Assembly (NCBI GenBank): GCA_949289045.1
Contig: CASEMN010000007.1
Coordinates: 1-64,000, forward strand
DNA: 64,000 bases
Reading direction: 5' to 3'
Source of the DNA: an uncultured Oscillospiraceae bacterium
GTDB lineage: Bacteria; Bacillota; Clostridia; Oscillospirales; Acutalibacteraceae
Under the pieces are notes generated by a model. It did no database searches. It saw only the letters and a program-made list of their open reading frames with translations, and was not told the DNA's origin. Numbering within the stretch: position 1 is the first letter of the stretch; each line of letters starts with the position of its first letter. Made by a program: the position numbers and the translations under genes. This document shows, piece by piece, positions 44,404 to 53,238 of this stretch.

Positions 44404-45107
44404 TTTTTCAACCACCTAAAACAATCGTCTCCGAAAATTCGATGAACAGGTTTCATCAGTCGACTTCTGAGAATTGTCTTTTTACTCATCCAGCTTTTTG
44501 AATACCAATGGATACTTACAGTATTTTCAGTTTTATTTAAAACTCCTTTAGGATCATCGTATGGGTTCATGTATTCAACAGGTAAAATCAGAACATTATC
44601 CAAAAGCTGCTTTTCCCCGTTTAATTTCAGTCCGAAAGAAAGCAAGGCTTTTGTATTAAGCTGCGGACATGTTACGGTTGGATAATTTCCATTCTCATCA
44701 GGTTCCAGTTTTCTATACTGTTCAATCATACTTTCTATGGTTGGATGATGCACTTCAGCGCCAAAGCCTAAACCTGTTGCAATATATTGCGGAGTTTCAA
44801 AGCCGTAAAAAGCACAATATTCAAGGAGAAAATCAGGGTTTCTTACAAGCTCAACATCTGTATCGAAATAAATACCGCCATGTTCACAAACGACCAAAAG
44901 GCGGACAAGGTCACTGAGAAAAGCCCATTTTTTGTTGTCATAGCAATACTTTATGTAGGGATTTTGCTGGATATCGAAATTATCCTCATTCCACTCGATA
45001 ATTTCATAATCAGGGCAATACTTTTGCCAGCTGGAAATGCACTTTTGTACCGCTTTCGGCTTTTCGTTTCTGCCAAACCAGCAGTAATGAATTTTTTTAG
45101 GTATCAT
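44400..45107 (-). CDS. Glycosyltransferase family 32-like
   Basis: A 235-aa DXD-type glycosyltransferase of the capsular polysaccharide synthesis/OCH1 group: IPKKIHYCWFGRNEKP at the N-terminus, FLSDLVRLLVVCEHGGIYFDTDVELV with the DTD metal site, then HHPTIESMI and SIHWYSKSW near the C-terminus. It is coupled to the GT4 gene by overlap and follows the polymerase gene by 16 bases. Confidence 0.9.
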   Translation of the reverse strand: MIPKKIHYCWFGRNEKPKAVQKCISSWQKYCPDYEIIEWNEDNFDIQQNPYIKYCYDNKKWAFLSDLVRLLVVCEHGGIYFDTDVELVRNPDFLLEYCAFYGFETPQYIATGLGFGAEVHHPTIESMIEQYRKLEPDENGNYPTVTCPQLNTKALLSFGLKLNGEKQLLDNVLILPVEYMNPYDDPKGVLNKTENTVSIHWYSKSWMSKKTILRSRLMKPVHRIFGDDCFRWLKK

Positions 45108-45123
45108 ATTTCTATCCCCTTTT

Positions 45124-46230
45124 TCAAAACAGGCTTGTCAAAGGTACATGCTTGAACTGATCTGTAAATATACTGATTGAGCCTATTTTGGTTAAATCCA
45201 TTAAAAAATATGTGAAAAAGAAAAGATAATACGCAGCAGTATACGCTTTTCTATTCCTGTCATGCTTCCAGATTGTAAACAGCATTTCGGGTATTACTAC
45301 GGCTGAAAGCGCAGTAAAGTATATTGACATACGTCCAAAATAAATTGGATTCATGAACAATCCCATAGCGATGAAAACAAAGGAAATAATCATCATATTT
45401 ACACCCAATATACACATACGATTTGCGCTCTCATTTATTTGCTTTCTGTATATGAAAGAAAGAATAACCGGCACTGCCTCAATTAATACTCGTATAGGAT
45501 TGATTGTATAATCATCGAAAGTTTCTTCGGAATAATCTTTACCTACAACACTAAGCATTTCAAAAATAACATCAAGATTCATAAAAGCTATTATACATGC
45601 AATGATTACTACAAGCGTTCTTGCATCCCACACTTTGTTTTTTAGGAACGGTATGCACAGTAAACAAATGATATAGGGATGGAAAGACATTGCCAAAAGT
45701 AAAAACAGAAGTGCTCTGACATACCGATGATTTAAATAATTTTCTATGGCATATAAACTTATTGCAATCGCAATTGCCTGTTTTAAACCAGCCATGCTGA
45801 ACATATATATACTAATCACGTACATCAGAAGCATTTCGCAGAATCTATCTGTGTGTCTTACATAAAACGTAAAATATAACATATTAGTTACAATCGCTGA
45901 AACAAATATAAACACCTGTGGATTGTCACTGATATACCGTTTAATTAATATCTGATAAATCTCAAATCCGCCATATGACTCCATCAGAGTTGATAAATTC
46001 AAATCATTTATGTTTACCATCTCAAATGCATGAGTATAAGCGGTTGTATCGTTATAAGAGCTTCTCAAACCTGCGAATAGTATAAAGGCAATTACAATAC
46101 CCCAATATACAACGCGGGATTGCATATCATCTTTTATACCCAGTCTTGCAGAAGAATAAAAACGTGTTCTGTTTTGAATTACATAAGCAAACAACAAACT
46201 AACTGCTATTAAAACTAATAAATCTATCAA
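45124..46230 (-). CDS. EpsG-family polysaccharide polymerase (Wzy)
   Basis: A 368-aa protein with about ten membrane helices and the EpsG pattern (VIAFILFAGLRSSYNDTTAY, then LKQAIAIAISLYAIENYL and FLLLAMSFHPYII). The Arg and His in extracellular loops are as in Wzy polymerases that join repeat units at the outer face. It starts with TTG (46230), preceded by GAGG. It is the only polymerase candidate in the locus. Confidence 0.83.
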   Translation of the reverse strand: MIDLLVLIAVSLLFAYVIQNRTRFYSSARLGIKDDMQSRVVYWGIVIAFILFAGLRSSYNDTTAYTHAFEMVNINDLNLSTLMESYGGFEIYQILIKRYISDNPQVFIFVSAIVTNMLYFTFYVRHTDRFCEMLLMYVISIYMFSMAGLKQAIAIAISLYAIENYLNHRYVRALLFLLLAMSFHPYIICLLCIPFLKNKVWDARTLVVIIACIIAFMNLDVIFEMLSVVGKDYSEETFDDYTINPIRVLIEAVPVILSFIYRKQINESANRMCILGVNMMIISFVFIAMGLFMNPIYFGRMSIYFTALSAVVIPEMLFTIWKHDRNRKAYTAAYYLFFFTYFLMDLTKIGSISIFTDQFKHVPLTSLF

Positions 46231-46244
46231 CTTATTTTCCTCGC

Positions 46245-47051
46245 TTAATTACCAACATTGAGCTTTTTTCTATGTAAATAATTATAAAGCTGCACCGGAA
46301 GCAATCCTACAATTATAGGACGTAAAGAATAAAGATACATCCATTTAGGTAAACCAAATTTCTTCACAGCTAATCTTGAAACATACGCTTCATTGAGGCG
46401 AAATCTGAATTTTCTTCTTTTTGTCGCCATCTGATCATCTCTCATTTTATAAAGAGGTTCCTGTATATTTTTACCATAACGGCCAGATTCGTATATCTTA
46501 ATCCACAAATGCCAGTCTTCAACGCGCAATAACCTTTTTCCCTCACTGTATCCGTTTACCGCTCTGATTGCATCTGCTTTCATCAAACACGGAGCGTGCG
46601 CATGAACAGTTCCAAAAACAAGACTTTTCTTTTCTGGATACTCACTGCCGCACTTGCCTTCTCCCCAGTCACCGTTTTCATCAAAATAAATCATGGGACA
46701 GCTGACCACTGAGAGATTTGGATCTTTTTCAAATTCTGCAATTTCTTTTTCAAACCTATCAGGCAATGAAATATCGTCTCCGTCCATGCGTCCGATATAT
46801 TCGCCTTCAGCCTGTTTCAGACAATCATTAAGGGTTTTATTTAATCCCATATTCTTATCATGCCTGAGTAATTTGATTCTGTATTCAGGATGATTTTTAG
46901 CATAATCGGCAGCAATATCATATGTGTTGTCACTTGAACCGTCATCGCACATAATAAGCTCCCAATCTGTATATGTCTGCTTTGCTATTGAATCCAAAGC
47001 TTCTGGTAAAGTGGCGGCACAGTTATGTATTCCCATTATAATTGAAATCAT
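46245..47051 (-). CDS. Glycosyltransferase family 2
   Basis: A 268-aa GT-A enzyme: SIIMGIHNCAATLPEALDSI, WELIMCDDGSSDNTYDIA (nucleotide-binding Asp), EYIGRMDGDDISLPDRFEKE (metal DxD), and RVEDWHLWIKI (catalytic-base region). Its start overlaps the stop of the preceding GT4 gene by 4 bases. It acts in the cytoplasm on the growing lipid-linked unit. Confidence 0.92.
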   Translation of the reverse strand: MISIIMGIHNCAATLPEALDSIAKQTYTDWELIMCDDGSSDNTYDIAADYAKNHPEYRIKLLRHDKNMGLNKTLNDCLKQAEGEYIGRMDGDDISLPDRFEKEIAEFEKDPNLSVVSCPMIYFDENGDWGEGKCGSEYPEKKSLVFGTVHAHAPCLMKADAIRAVNGYSEGKRLLRVEDWHLWIKIYESGRYGKNIQEPLYKMRDDQMATKRRKFRFRLNEAYVSRLAVKKFGLPKWMYLYSLRPIIVGLLPVQLYNYLHRKKLNVGN

Positions 47052-48214
47052 TTCTTTTTTCTCCCAAGGCTTTCCTGTAACAGCCTTTCCCTATCTTCAA
47101 GTATGTATTTGAACAAGCTCTTTTGTTCATAGTTCTCTTTGACATTTTCATATCCAGCAGCGCCCAGCTGCTTTGCCAATTCTCTATCGGAATATATTCT
47201 GAGAACAGTGTCTTCTATAGCTTTTGCATCCTTCTTTTCCACTATAAGTCCATTGACTTCGTGATGAATCGCATCTGTGGGTCCCGGTATATTAGTACAA
47301 ATTACAGGCAACTCCATAGCGCCCGCCTCTAAAACTGTAAGGCCAAATCCTTCTCTGTAACTTGGCATAACGTAGCAATCCATAGCTGCCATATATTTTT
47401 GGACTTCATTGGTAGAGCCACAGTATATAACACGTTCTTGAGTTTTTGACCACTCAAATAATTCCGTGTCAACTGAATCCTCTTTCTCCATACCTCCGAT
47501 AAGCAATACATACATATCTTTATGAGAATCGAATAAGTTTCTGGTCGATGAAAGCAATTCATTAATTCCTTTATCACCTGTAATGCGTCCAACGAACCCA
47601 TACACAAAAGCGGTTTCGGGGATGTTAAATTTTTTTCTTATTTCAGCTCTGAAAGTATTTTTCCTCGATAAATCAAACTTGTCAAGTGCAACTCCGCTGG
47701 CGCTTCCTTTGTGTACAACCGAGCCTTTGTTCTGAGGATATATTTTTTGTTCATGACAAAAATCCAAATTTCCTCGGCTGTCAGGTTCTATCCAAGTAGA
47801 AAGCTTGCATACAATCTTTTCTATCACTTTAAAAATTGTTCTCTTTAATCCGCTGAAACCAACGAAAGCCAGTCCCCACTGGCAATACAGACGTACAGGT
47901 ACTCCGGCCAACCAACCTGCAAGCGAAGCATACAAAGAGGCATTCGGAGTAGAATACTGAATCAAGTCAAATTTATTTGCCCTGAAAATTTTGTACATCT
48001 CAGCACAGGCTTTAATCCCGCCTATGCTTATTCCTCTTTTCATACTGATTGGAATGTAATGGATATATGGCGGCAAAGAAGCTGCAAAATCATCATCTTT
48101 GTCGCAAATGAATGTTATATCGTAATCACTTTGTTCGTGCATATACTTTGCAAATTCAAGAATAAAGCTTTTTATAGTTCCCGAGATAGTCGTAATGAAA
48201 CACAGTTTTTTCAC
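47048..48214 (-). CDS. Glycosyltransferase family 4
   Basis: A 388-aa GT-B enzyme with SGTIKSFILEFAKYMHEQ at the N-terminus, FVYGFVGRITGDKGINELL, and PSYREGFGLTVLEAGAMELPVI with the EX7E motif. The N-terminal half (FICDKDDDFAASLPPYIHYIPI, then GWLAGVPVRLYCQWGLAF) resembles EpsD/WbpX-type transferases. It is coupled by overlap to the GT2 gene downstream and follows the broken ATP-grasp gene by 35 bases. Confidence 0.9.
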   Translation of the reverse strand: MKKLCFITTISGTIKSFILEFAKYMHEQSDYDITFICDKDDDFAASLPPYIHYIPISMKRGISIGGIKACAEMYKIFRANKFDLIQYSTPNASLYASLAGWLAGVPVRLYCQWGLAFVGFSGLKRTIFKVIEKIVCKLSTWIEPDSRGNLDFCHEQKIYPQNKGSVVHKGSASGVALDKFDLSRKNTFRAEIRKKFNIPETAFVYGFVGRITGDKGINELLSSTRNLFDSHKDMYVLLIGGMEKEDSVDTELFEWSKTQERVIYCGSTNEVQKYMAAMDCYVMPSYREGFGLTVLEAGAMELPVICTNIPGPTDAIHHEVNGLIVEKKDAKAIEDTVLRIYSDRELAKQLGAAGYENVKENYEQKSLFKYILEDRERLLQESLGRKKK

Positions 48215-48249
48215 TTATACATCCTCATTTCAAATTGTTTTGTATGTAA

Positions 48250-49338
48250 TCATAACCTATTCAAATCTTCTTTCAAAGGTTTGTCACAAGCTTGCATTAG
48301 TGTTATTTCGAAATTATCATTTCCCTCAACAAATACTGGTCCATCTTCTGTTATCGCAATATCCCATCCAATTGCTCCGACATTATAAAAAAACTTATGT
48401 GCTTTAATCGATAACTCATACGCTTCATTTAACATTGGAACCTTATATTTTTCAAACTCAATTTTACTATCTGGATGCTTTTCAGTTTTTGTACCATATC
48501 CAGGTTTATAAAAACCATATTTCTTCAGATATCCATTATTTTGAATACCAATCGCCAGTCCTCCTGCCGCCCAATTATCAACATTTCCGGTAGCATTCGT
48601 ACCCACTCGCAGTAACGAAGACAATACTTTTATATTACCGCCGGAATTTACTGTAACGACTCTCAATGTGTTAATTGAATTAGAGTTTAACTTATTGATT
48701 TCCTCTGATTGGTGAATTGATCTCTGTAATATATAACAACCATTCTTAATTTTTGAAAATACTGTTTTAAAATCTTCAAATGAAGCTATATGTTTAACAA
48801 AAGAAGCACATTCTCCATCAACAGATTTAATGAAATAATCAAATTCGTTTTTTAGATAGTCGACCGATTGTTCATCTAAACAACTAGAATATATCTTGCC
48901 ATCCTTTATAATGCCAAAAACCTCCGGCACTGGAAATGAGTTAGCCTTCATATATTTGTAAAACATAAACTTATCTCTTAACAAACACACCTGAGATGTA
49001 AAACCCTGGCTATAATTTAAATTATTTAATTTTTTCCAAAATGAATTCTCGTCAATATAAGCCTTAGAAGATGCACCCTTTAAATCTAATCCGTATAATG
49101 TATAAAATGTATTTCCTCTATGATACTTTAAAACCCACTAAATATTTTCTAATATTCTTCTGATAGTGCCCTTCCTCTTTTTCTCAGGAAAATAGCTATT
49201 GTCAGTCGCATACTTAAAAGACATTGGCAGCCACAAAAAAGTCCATACAATAGTTGTCAAACAATTGACTATGGTTGATAAAAACTTTTTAATAGCTTTC
49301 TCACTATGCATTATTGCATGGCTTAATTTCTCTTTCAT
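48250..49338 (-). pseudogene. Sugar-transfer-associated ATP-grasp gene with in-frame TAG
   Basis: The frame starting at ATG 49338 (GGGAG site 7 bases upstream) encodes 66 residues, then meets TAG at 49140-49138. It stays open in the same frame to 48250, giving 362 codons in all. Across the stop the sequence reads smoothly (RRILENI-stop-WVLKYHRGNTFYTLYGLDLKG), as in the sugar-transfer-associated ATP-grasp family. The rest has LLRDKFMFYKYM, LQRSIHQSEEIN and AIGWDIAITEDGPVFVEGN, the ATP-grasp metal region. One base change made the gene inactive unless the TAG is read through; no new start with a ribosome binding site follows it. A sequencing error is the alternative. Confidence 0.82.
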
Positions 49339-49353
49339 AACTATTCTCCCATT

Positions 49354-50328
49354 TTATAAATCAGCAATATGCTTAATAACTACACTATCATACATCATCA
49401 TTACAATATCACTATCGTAATTTCCAAAACTTGGTTCGTTTTCGATACCGTTTACATTATTTTCAATTAATTTTACAAAATCCACTCCGGCACCATACGC
49501 ATGAAGATATCCCCCACCAAATCTTGGATTTATTTCGGAAAGATAATATTCACCGTTTCTATACCATAAATCCACATCGATTGGGCCGCTAAACTTGAAC
49601 ACCTTTAATGCTCTACACAAAAACTCGTTTAATTTTTCATCTTTGAATGATACTGTTTTGCTAGCACCGCCAATTTTACTTTCAAGCTTTTTCTTACTAA
49701 ACAGAGACACCACCTGATTACTTAGTATATCTACGTAGATGTCTGCATCAATATCCAAAGCATCACCCATAAATTCTTGAATAATCAAACTTGGATCTTT
49801 TAACATTGCATTTTCCAAAGACTCCATATCCGCAACCTTGCGAGCACCTACTGATCCACTTCCGTTTCTCGGTTTTACAAAAACTGGAAATTTAATTTTA
49901 TTCTCTGCTAATCCATTTTTGAATGATTTGATATCACCATAAGTTAATACGGTCTTTATGTCATGCTGCTGTAAGTATTGATACATTTCATACTTATCGA
50001 AACAAATTCTAGCTGTGTCCTCACAAGGCGCTAATACTTTTACTCCAATTTCTTCAAACTCTTTTCTATGTTTGGCTAGGAGCATAATTTCCGGATCAAT
50101 CAAAGTAGTTACTACCTGAATTTCTTCGGTTTTACATATATCTAAAATGGTTGGAATATAATTATCATCATCTATTCTAGGAACAATATAATACTTATCG
50201 GCCATATATATAGCGGGTGCAGTTACACTAATATCAGTAGCAATTATTTTCCCTATTTCTCCCATTGTTTTCTTGAAATCTTTTAAAAGCTCACACCTAC
50301 GTCCAGCACTGCAAAATAATATATTCAT
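49354..50328 (-). CDS. ATP-grasp ligase (carbamoyl-phosphate-synthase-like)
   Basis: A 324-aa protein with a Rossmann-like pre-ATP-grasp domain (MNILFCSAGRRCELLKDFKK) and an ATP-grasp domain (FPVFVKPRNGSGSVGARKV P-loop, then LIIQEFMGDALDIDADIYVD, and YYLSEINPRFGGGYLHAYGAG with the metal-binding Glu and Asn). Such enzymes join a carboxylate and an amine through an acyl phosphate. With the decarboxylase and epimerase upstream it probably attaches an amino acid or amine to a sugar acid; the substrates are unknown. Confidence 0.85.
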   Translation of the reverse strand: MNILFCSAGRRCELLKDFKKTMGEIGKIIATDISVTAPAIYMADKYYIVPRIDDDNYIPTILDICKTEEIQVVTTLIDPEIMLLAKHRKEFEEIGVKVLAPCEDTARICFDKYEMYQYLQQHDIKTVLTYGDIKSFKNGLAENKIKFPVFVKPRNGSGSVGARKVADMESLENAMLKDPSLIIQEFMGDALDIDADIYVDILSNQVVSLFSKKKLESKIGGASKTVSFKDEKLNEFLCRALKVFKFSGPIDVDLWYRNGEYYLSEINPRFGGGYLHAYGAGVDFVKLIENNVNGIENEPSFGNYDSDIVMMMYDSVVIKHIADL

Positions 50329-50342
50329 CTTTTTCTCCTCAT

Positions 50343-51371
50343 TTATTTGCTTTCTTCATACATTTTTTTATAATAGTCTCCGGTATTCCAAAGTTTTGCA
50401 AAGGGTTCTTCTTCCATTTCCTTTTTAAAATCTCTCATCATTTTGATAAAAGTATACTCCGGTTCATAATTCAATTCTTTTTTTGTTTTAGACCAATCCA
50501 ATATTGATTGCAATGTATCTGGCTTTGATGAGTCATAAGTAATTACTGATCTATTATTTTCAGGTGAAAAGACTTCTACAATTCCTCTAATCATCTCTTC
50601 CAAAGAAACTCTTGTCGGAGATCCAATATTATAAAAGCCTCCATCCAGATTAGACTTAGCAGCTGCCACCACAGCCTTTGTGAAATCTTTTATATATACC
50701 ATTTCTTTTACTCTTGTTGGATCACCATAAATGGCAATAGGTTCTCCTGCTTTTGCACGATCTATAAGATCTCTATAAGGCATTTTCCTCATTAGACCAT
50801 CTGCATAGTGATATGCATTGGGATGATACTGGTAAATAGTAAAGAACCTAAAAATAAACCGTGATATGCCATATTCATTATGATAATTTTCAATTAAATC
50901 AACCGCAGCGTTTTTGGCTATTGCATAGATACTGTGATCTCCTGTTGCCGGATAAGATCTCGGCGCATCTGGATCAATTGGCTCTCCCGTTTCATGATAT
51001 TGGAACAAATCATAAGGTGTAGTTGGAAAAATAATTTTTTTTGCTCCTGATTTGCGCATAAATTCCAATACATTCATAGTAGCCTCTGTTATAGTTCTAA
51101 TTAAAGCCTGTGGATTAAACGAACATCTCGATGGCAATTCTCCTGCAAAATCAGCAACTATATCTATATTTTTACATAACAAACAGTCAAATGATTCTTT
51201 TTTTGTGATATCTACTGATATATATTCAATTCCATAATCATTAAAAAAACCGTTATCGGAAGTTCTTTTTCCAGCTGCTATAACATCAAATCCAGCTTTT
51301 TTCAATGCCAAAGCAGAATAAGCACCGAGATTTCCTGTTGCCCCTAACACTAATACTTTTGTTTCTCTCAT
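50343..51371 (-). CDS. NAD-dependent sugar epimerase/dehydratase (SDR)
   Basis: A 342-aa extended SDR. The N-terminal NAD site is VLVLGATGNLGAYSALALKKAG. The catalytic Tyr is in SIYAIAKNAA (YxxxK), and the C-terminal part has YIKDFTKAVVAAAKS and FYNIGSPTRVSLEEM. It acts on an NDP-sugar. I start it at the ATG at 51371 (MRETKVLVLG) with AAGGAG upstream; the 11-residue extension overlaps the decarboxylase gene and is rejected. Confidence 0.87.
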   Translation of the reverse strand: MRETKVLVLGATGNLGAYSALALKKAGFDVIAAGKRTSDNGFFNDYGIEYISVDITKKESFDCLLCKNIDIVADFAGELPSRCSFNPQALIRTITEATMNVLEFMRKSGAKKIIFPTTPYDLFQYHETGEPIDPDAPRSYPATGDHSIYAIAKNAAVDLIENYHNEYGISRFIFRFFTIYQYHPNAYHYADGLMRKMPYRDLIDRAKAGEPIAIYGDPTRVKEMVYIKDFTKAVVAAAKSNLDGGFYNIGSPTRVSLEEMIRGIVEVFSPENNRSVITYDSSKPDTLQSILDWSKTKKELNYEPEYTFIKMMRDFKKEMEEEPFAKLWNTGDYYKKMYEESK

Positions 51372-51400
51372 TGTATGTTCTCCTTCACTCTGATCTACAG

Positions 51401-52567
51401 TCATGTATGTATCCGAATATACTCTTCTTCACTAATTCTATTTCTTACTTTTGTTATTTGATTGTCGCTGTTAACGTAAACATCCGGAAAATACCGAATA
51501 AATGGTCCTCCAAACGTAATAGAATAAGCTCCTACTCGATGATAAATAATTTCATCACCAATATTGAGCTCTGGCTGTTCTTCAATAGTCATTAATCTGT
51601 CATGATCCATACATGTATAACCACAAACAATTTGCTTGGATAGTGATGGCATAGGCTTTTTCTGTTTAATTGAATACAAATATCGATTTTTTATCCATAA
51701 AGGATCAATATTGATACGGCTGCCATCTGTAGTTACTATTCTCGCACAATCGGTATCCTTAACATCAACAACACTAGTATGAAAATCCACTACTGAACCA
51801 ATGATAGCTGATCCTGGCTCTACAATTAATTTAGTTTTTGATAAATCAATACAATTTTTCAATTCATCTTTAATACATAAAATGTATTGCTCTGCCGAAG
51901 GTTTACCTTCTATCCCTCCAAAAAAACCGCCGCCTATATCTATAAATGACAATTCTAATTTATATTTTCGTATTAATTTTGCTGCATATTTTGCAATAGC
52001 CTTATACACATCTATGCTTCTTGTTACACTATTACAATGAAGATGTAGTCCTAAGTTTGTATTTTTTGAAAACTTATTTATTGTATTCAATGCGTAAGCA
52101 AATTGACCATTTCCCTCAGAAAATCCAAATCGAAATCCGTCTGCTGAATATCCTATGTCTTCTTCTTTAAATATTGTTGGATTCACATTTACACGTATTC
52201 CTATATATGCTCCCTCAGGTTTGATATTTTCTATACATTTCAAATCACTTTGAGAATCAATATTAACCAACGCACCGTTTTCTAATGCAGTTTTCATCAT
52301 TTCATGTCCTTTTATAGGACCATTAAAAATAATGCTGCTATCTGCATATCCGCATAACTTTGCAAGCCGATATTCCTCATCAGAAACAACCTCAGCCATA
52401 ATATTTTTGTTTTGCAGATATTCTAACAACCATGGCAATGAATTTGTTTTTACTGAATAGCCAAGTACAGAATTTGGCCATATCTTATTTAATGCGTTTT
52501 CAAACTGAAATATATTATTTCTTAATTTTTCTTCTGAAATTAAAAAATAAGGGGTATTCATTAACAT
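51401..52567 (-). CDS. Diaminopimelate-decarboxylase-like PLP enzyme
   Basis: A 388-aa fold-type III PLP enzyme related to LysA and other alanine-racemase-fold decarboxylases. The PLP Lys lies in LGYSVKTNS, HLHCNSVTRS follows, and the glycine loop is SFIDIGGGFFGG; then EPGSAIIG, and CGYTCMDHDRL supplies the partner active-site Cys. Its place among capsule genes instead of with lysine genes suggests it makes an amine or modified amino acid for decorating the polymer. It begins 2 bases after the sugar transferase stop. Confidence 0.85.
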   Translation of the reverse strand: MLMNTPYFLISEEKLRNNIFQFENALNKIWPNSVLGYSVKTNSLPWLLEYLQNKNIMAEVVSDEEYRLAKLCGYADSSIIFNGPIKGHEMMKTALENGALVNIDSQSDLKCIENIKPEGAYIGIRVNVNPTIFKEEDIGYSADGFRFGFSEGNGQFAYALNTINKFSKNTNLGLHLHCNSVTRSIDVYKAIAKYAAKLIRKYKLELSFIDIGGGFFGGIEGKPSAEQYILCIKDELKNCIDLSKTKLIVEPGSAIIGSVVDFHTSVVDVKDTDCARIVTTDGSRINIDPLWIKNRYLYSIKQKKPMPSLSKQIVCGYTCMDHDRLMTIEEQPELNIGDEIIYHRVGAYSITFGGPFIRYFPDVYVNSDNQITKVRNRISEEEYIRIHT

Positions 52568-52569
52568 TA

Positions 52570-53238
52570 TTACTTCGTTCCTTTAAACTCTTCAATTGTA
52601 ACATCTGATGAATTAGATGAATCTATGCCTTCACGTCGAATTACTGATAAAACAGTATCCATTATTATTTTTAAATCACCTAAAAAACTTATATGATCTA
52701 CATAATATACATCCATATCAAATTTATCTTCCCAAGACATCGAATTACGACCATGAGATTGTGCGTATCCTGTCATTCCAGGTCTAACTTCATGTCTTCT
52801 TCGTTGTTTGTCATTGTATAAAGGTAAATATTTAGTTAATAGCGGTCTAGGACCAATTACACTCATTTCTCCCTTTAAAATGTTAATAAGTTCTGGTAAC
52901 TCGTCCAAACTGGAATTCCTTAAAAACCTTCCAAAGTTTGTTAGCCTAATTATATCCGGCAGCAGTTCACCGTTCTCATCTCTTTCATCGGTCATAGTGC
53001 GGAACTTATACATATTGAAAATTTCCCCGTTAAGCCCGGGTCTCTGCTGCTTAAAAATCACGGGCGAGCCAAGCTTTATTCGCACTAAAACGGCAACTAT
53101 CAGCAAAATCGGAGAAAGAACAATAAGAGCCACTAACGAAAGTATAAAATCAACAGGCCGCTTTATGTATTTTTCGTAGACCCCTTTTTTATGCGGAGCT
53201 TCCACAGTTTGCTTCTCTCTTACCTTTTCTGTTGTCAT
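52570..53238 (-). CDS. Initiating undecaprenyl-phosphate sugar transferase
   Basis: A 222-aa polyisoprenyl-phosphate hexose-1-phosphate transferase of the small (PglC/EpsL-like) type. One membrane re-entrant helix (about 30-52, FILSLVALIVLSPILLIVAVLVRI) is followed by the catalytic segment KQQRPGLNGEIFNMYKFRTM, SLDELPELINILKGEMSVIGPRPLL and RHEVRPGMTGYAQ. It loads the first sugar, probably a diacetamido or amino sugar made by the CapD and DegT enzymes, onto undecaprenyl phosphate. ATGA overlap with the DegT gene. Confidence 0.92.
   Translation of the reverse strand: MTTEKVREKQTVEAPHKKGVYEKYIKRPVDFILSLVALIVLSPILLIVAVLVRIKLGSPVIFKQQRPGLNGEIFNMYKFRTMTDERDENGELLPDIIRLTNFGRFLRNSSLDELPELINILKGEMSVIGPRPLLTKYLPLYNDKQRRRHEVRPGMTGYAQSHGRNSMSWEDKFDMDVYYVDHISFLGDLKIIMDTVLSVIRREGIDSSNSSDVTIEEFKGTK

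Noticed and set aside
48991..49140. TAG at 49138-49140 as a pyrrolysine codon
   Set aside because: The family is not known to use pyrrolysine and no pyl genes are seen in the window; a point mutation is simpler.
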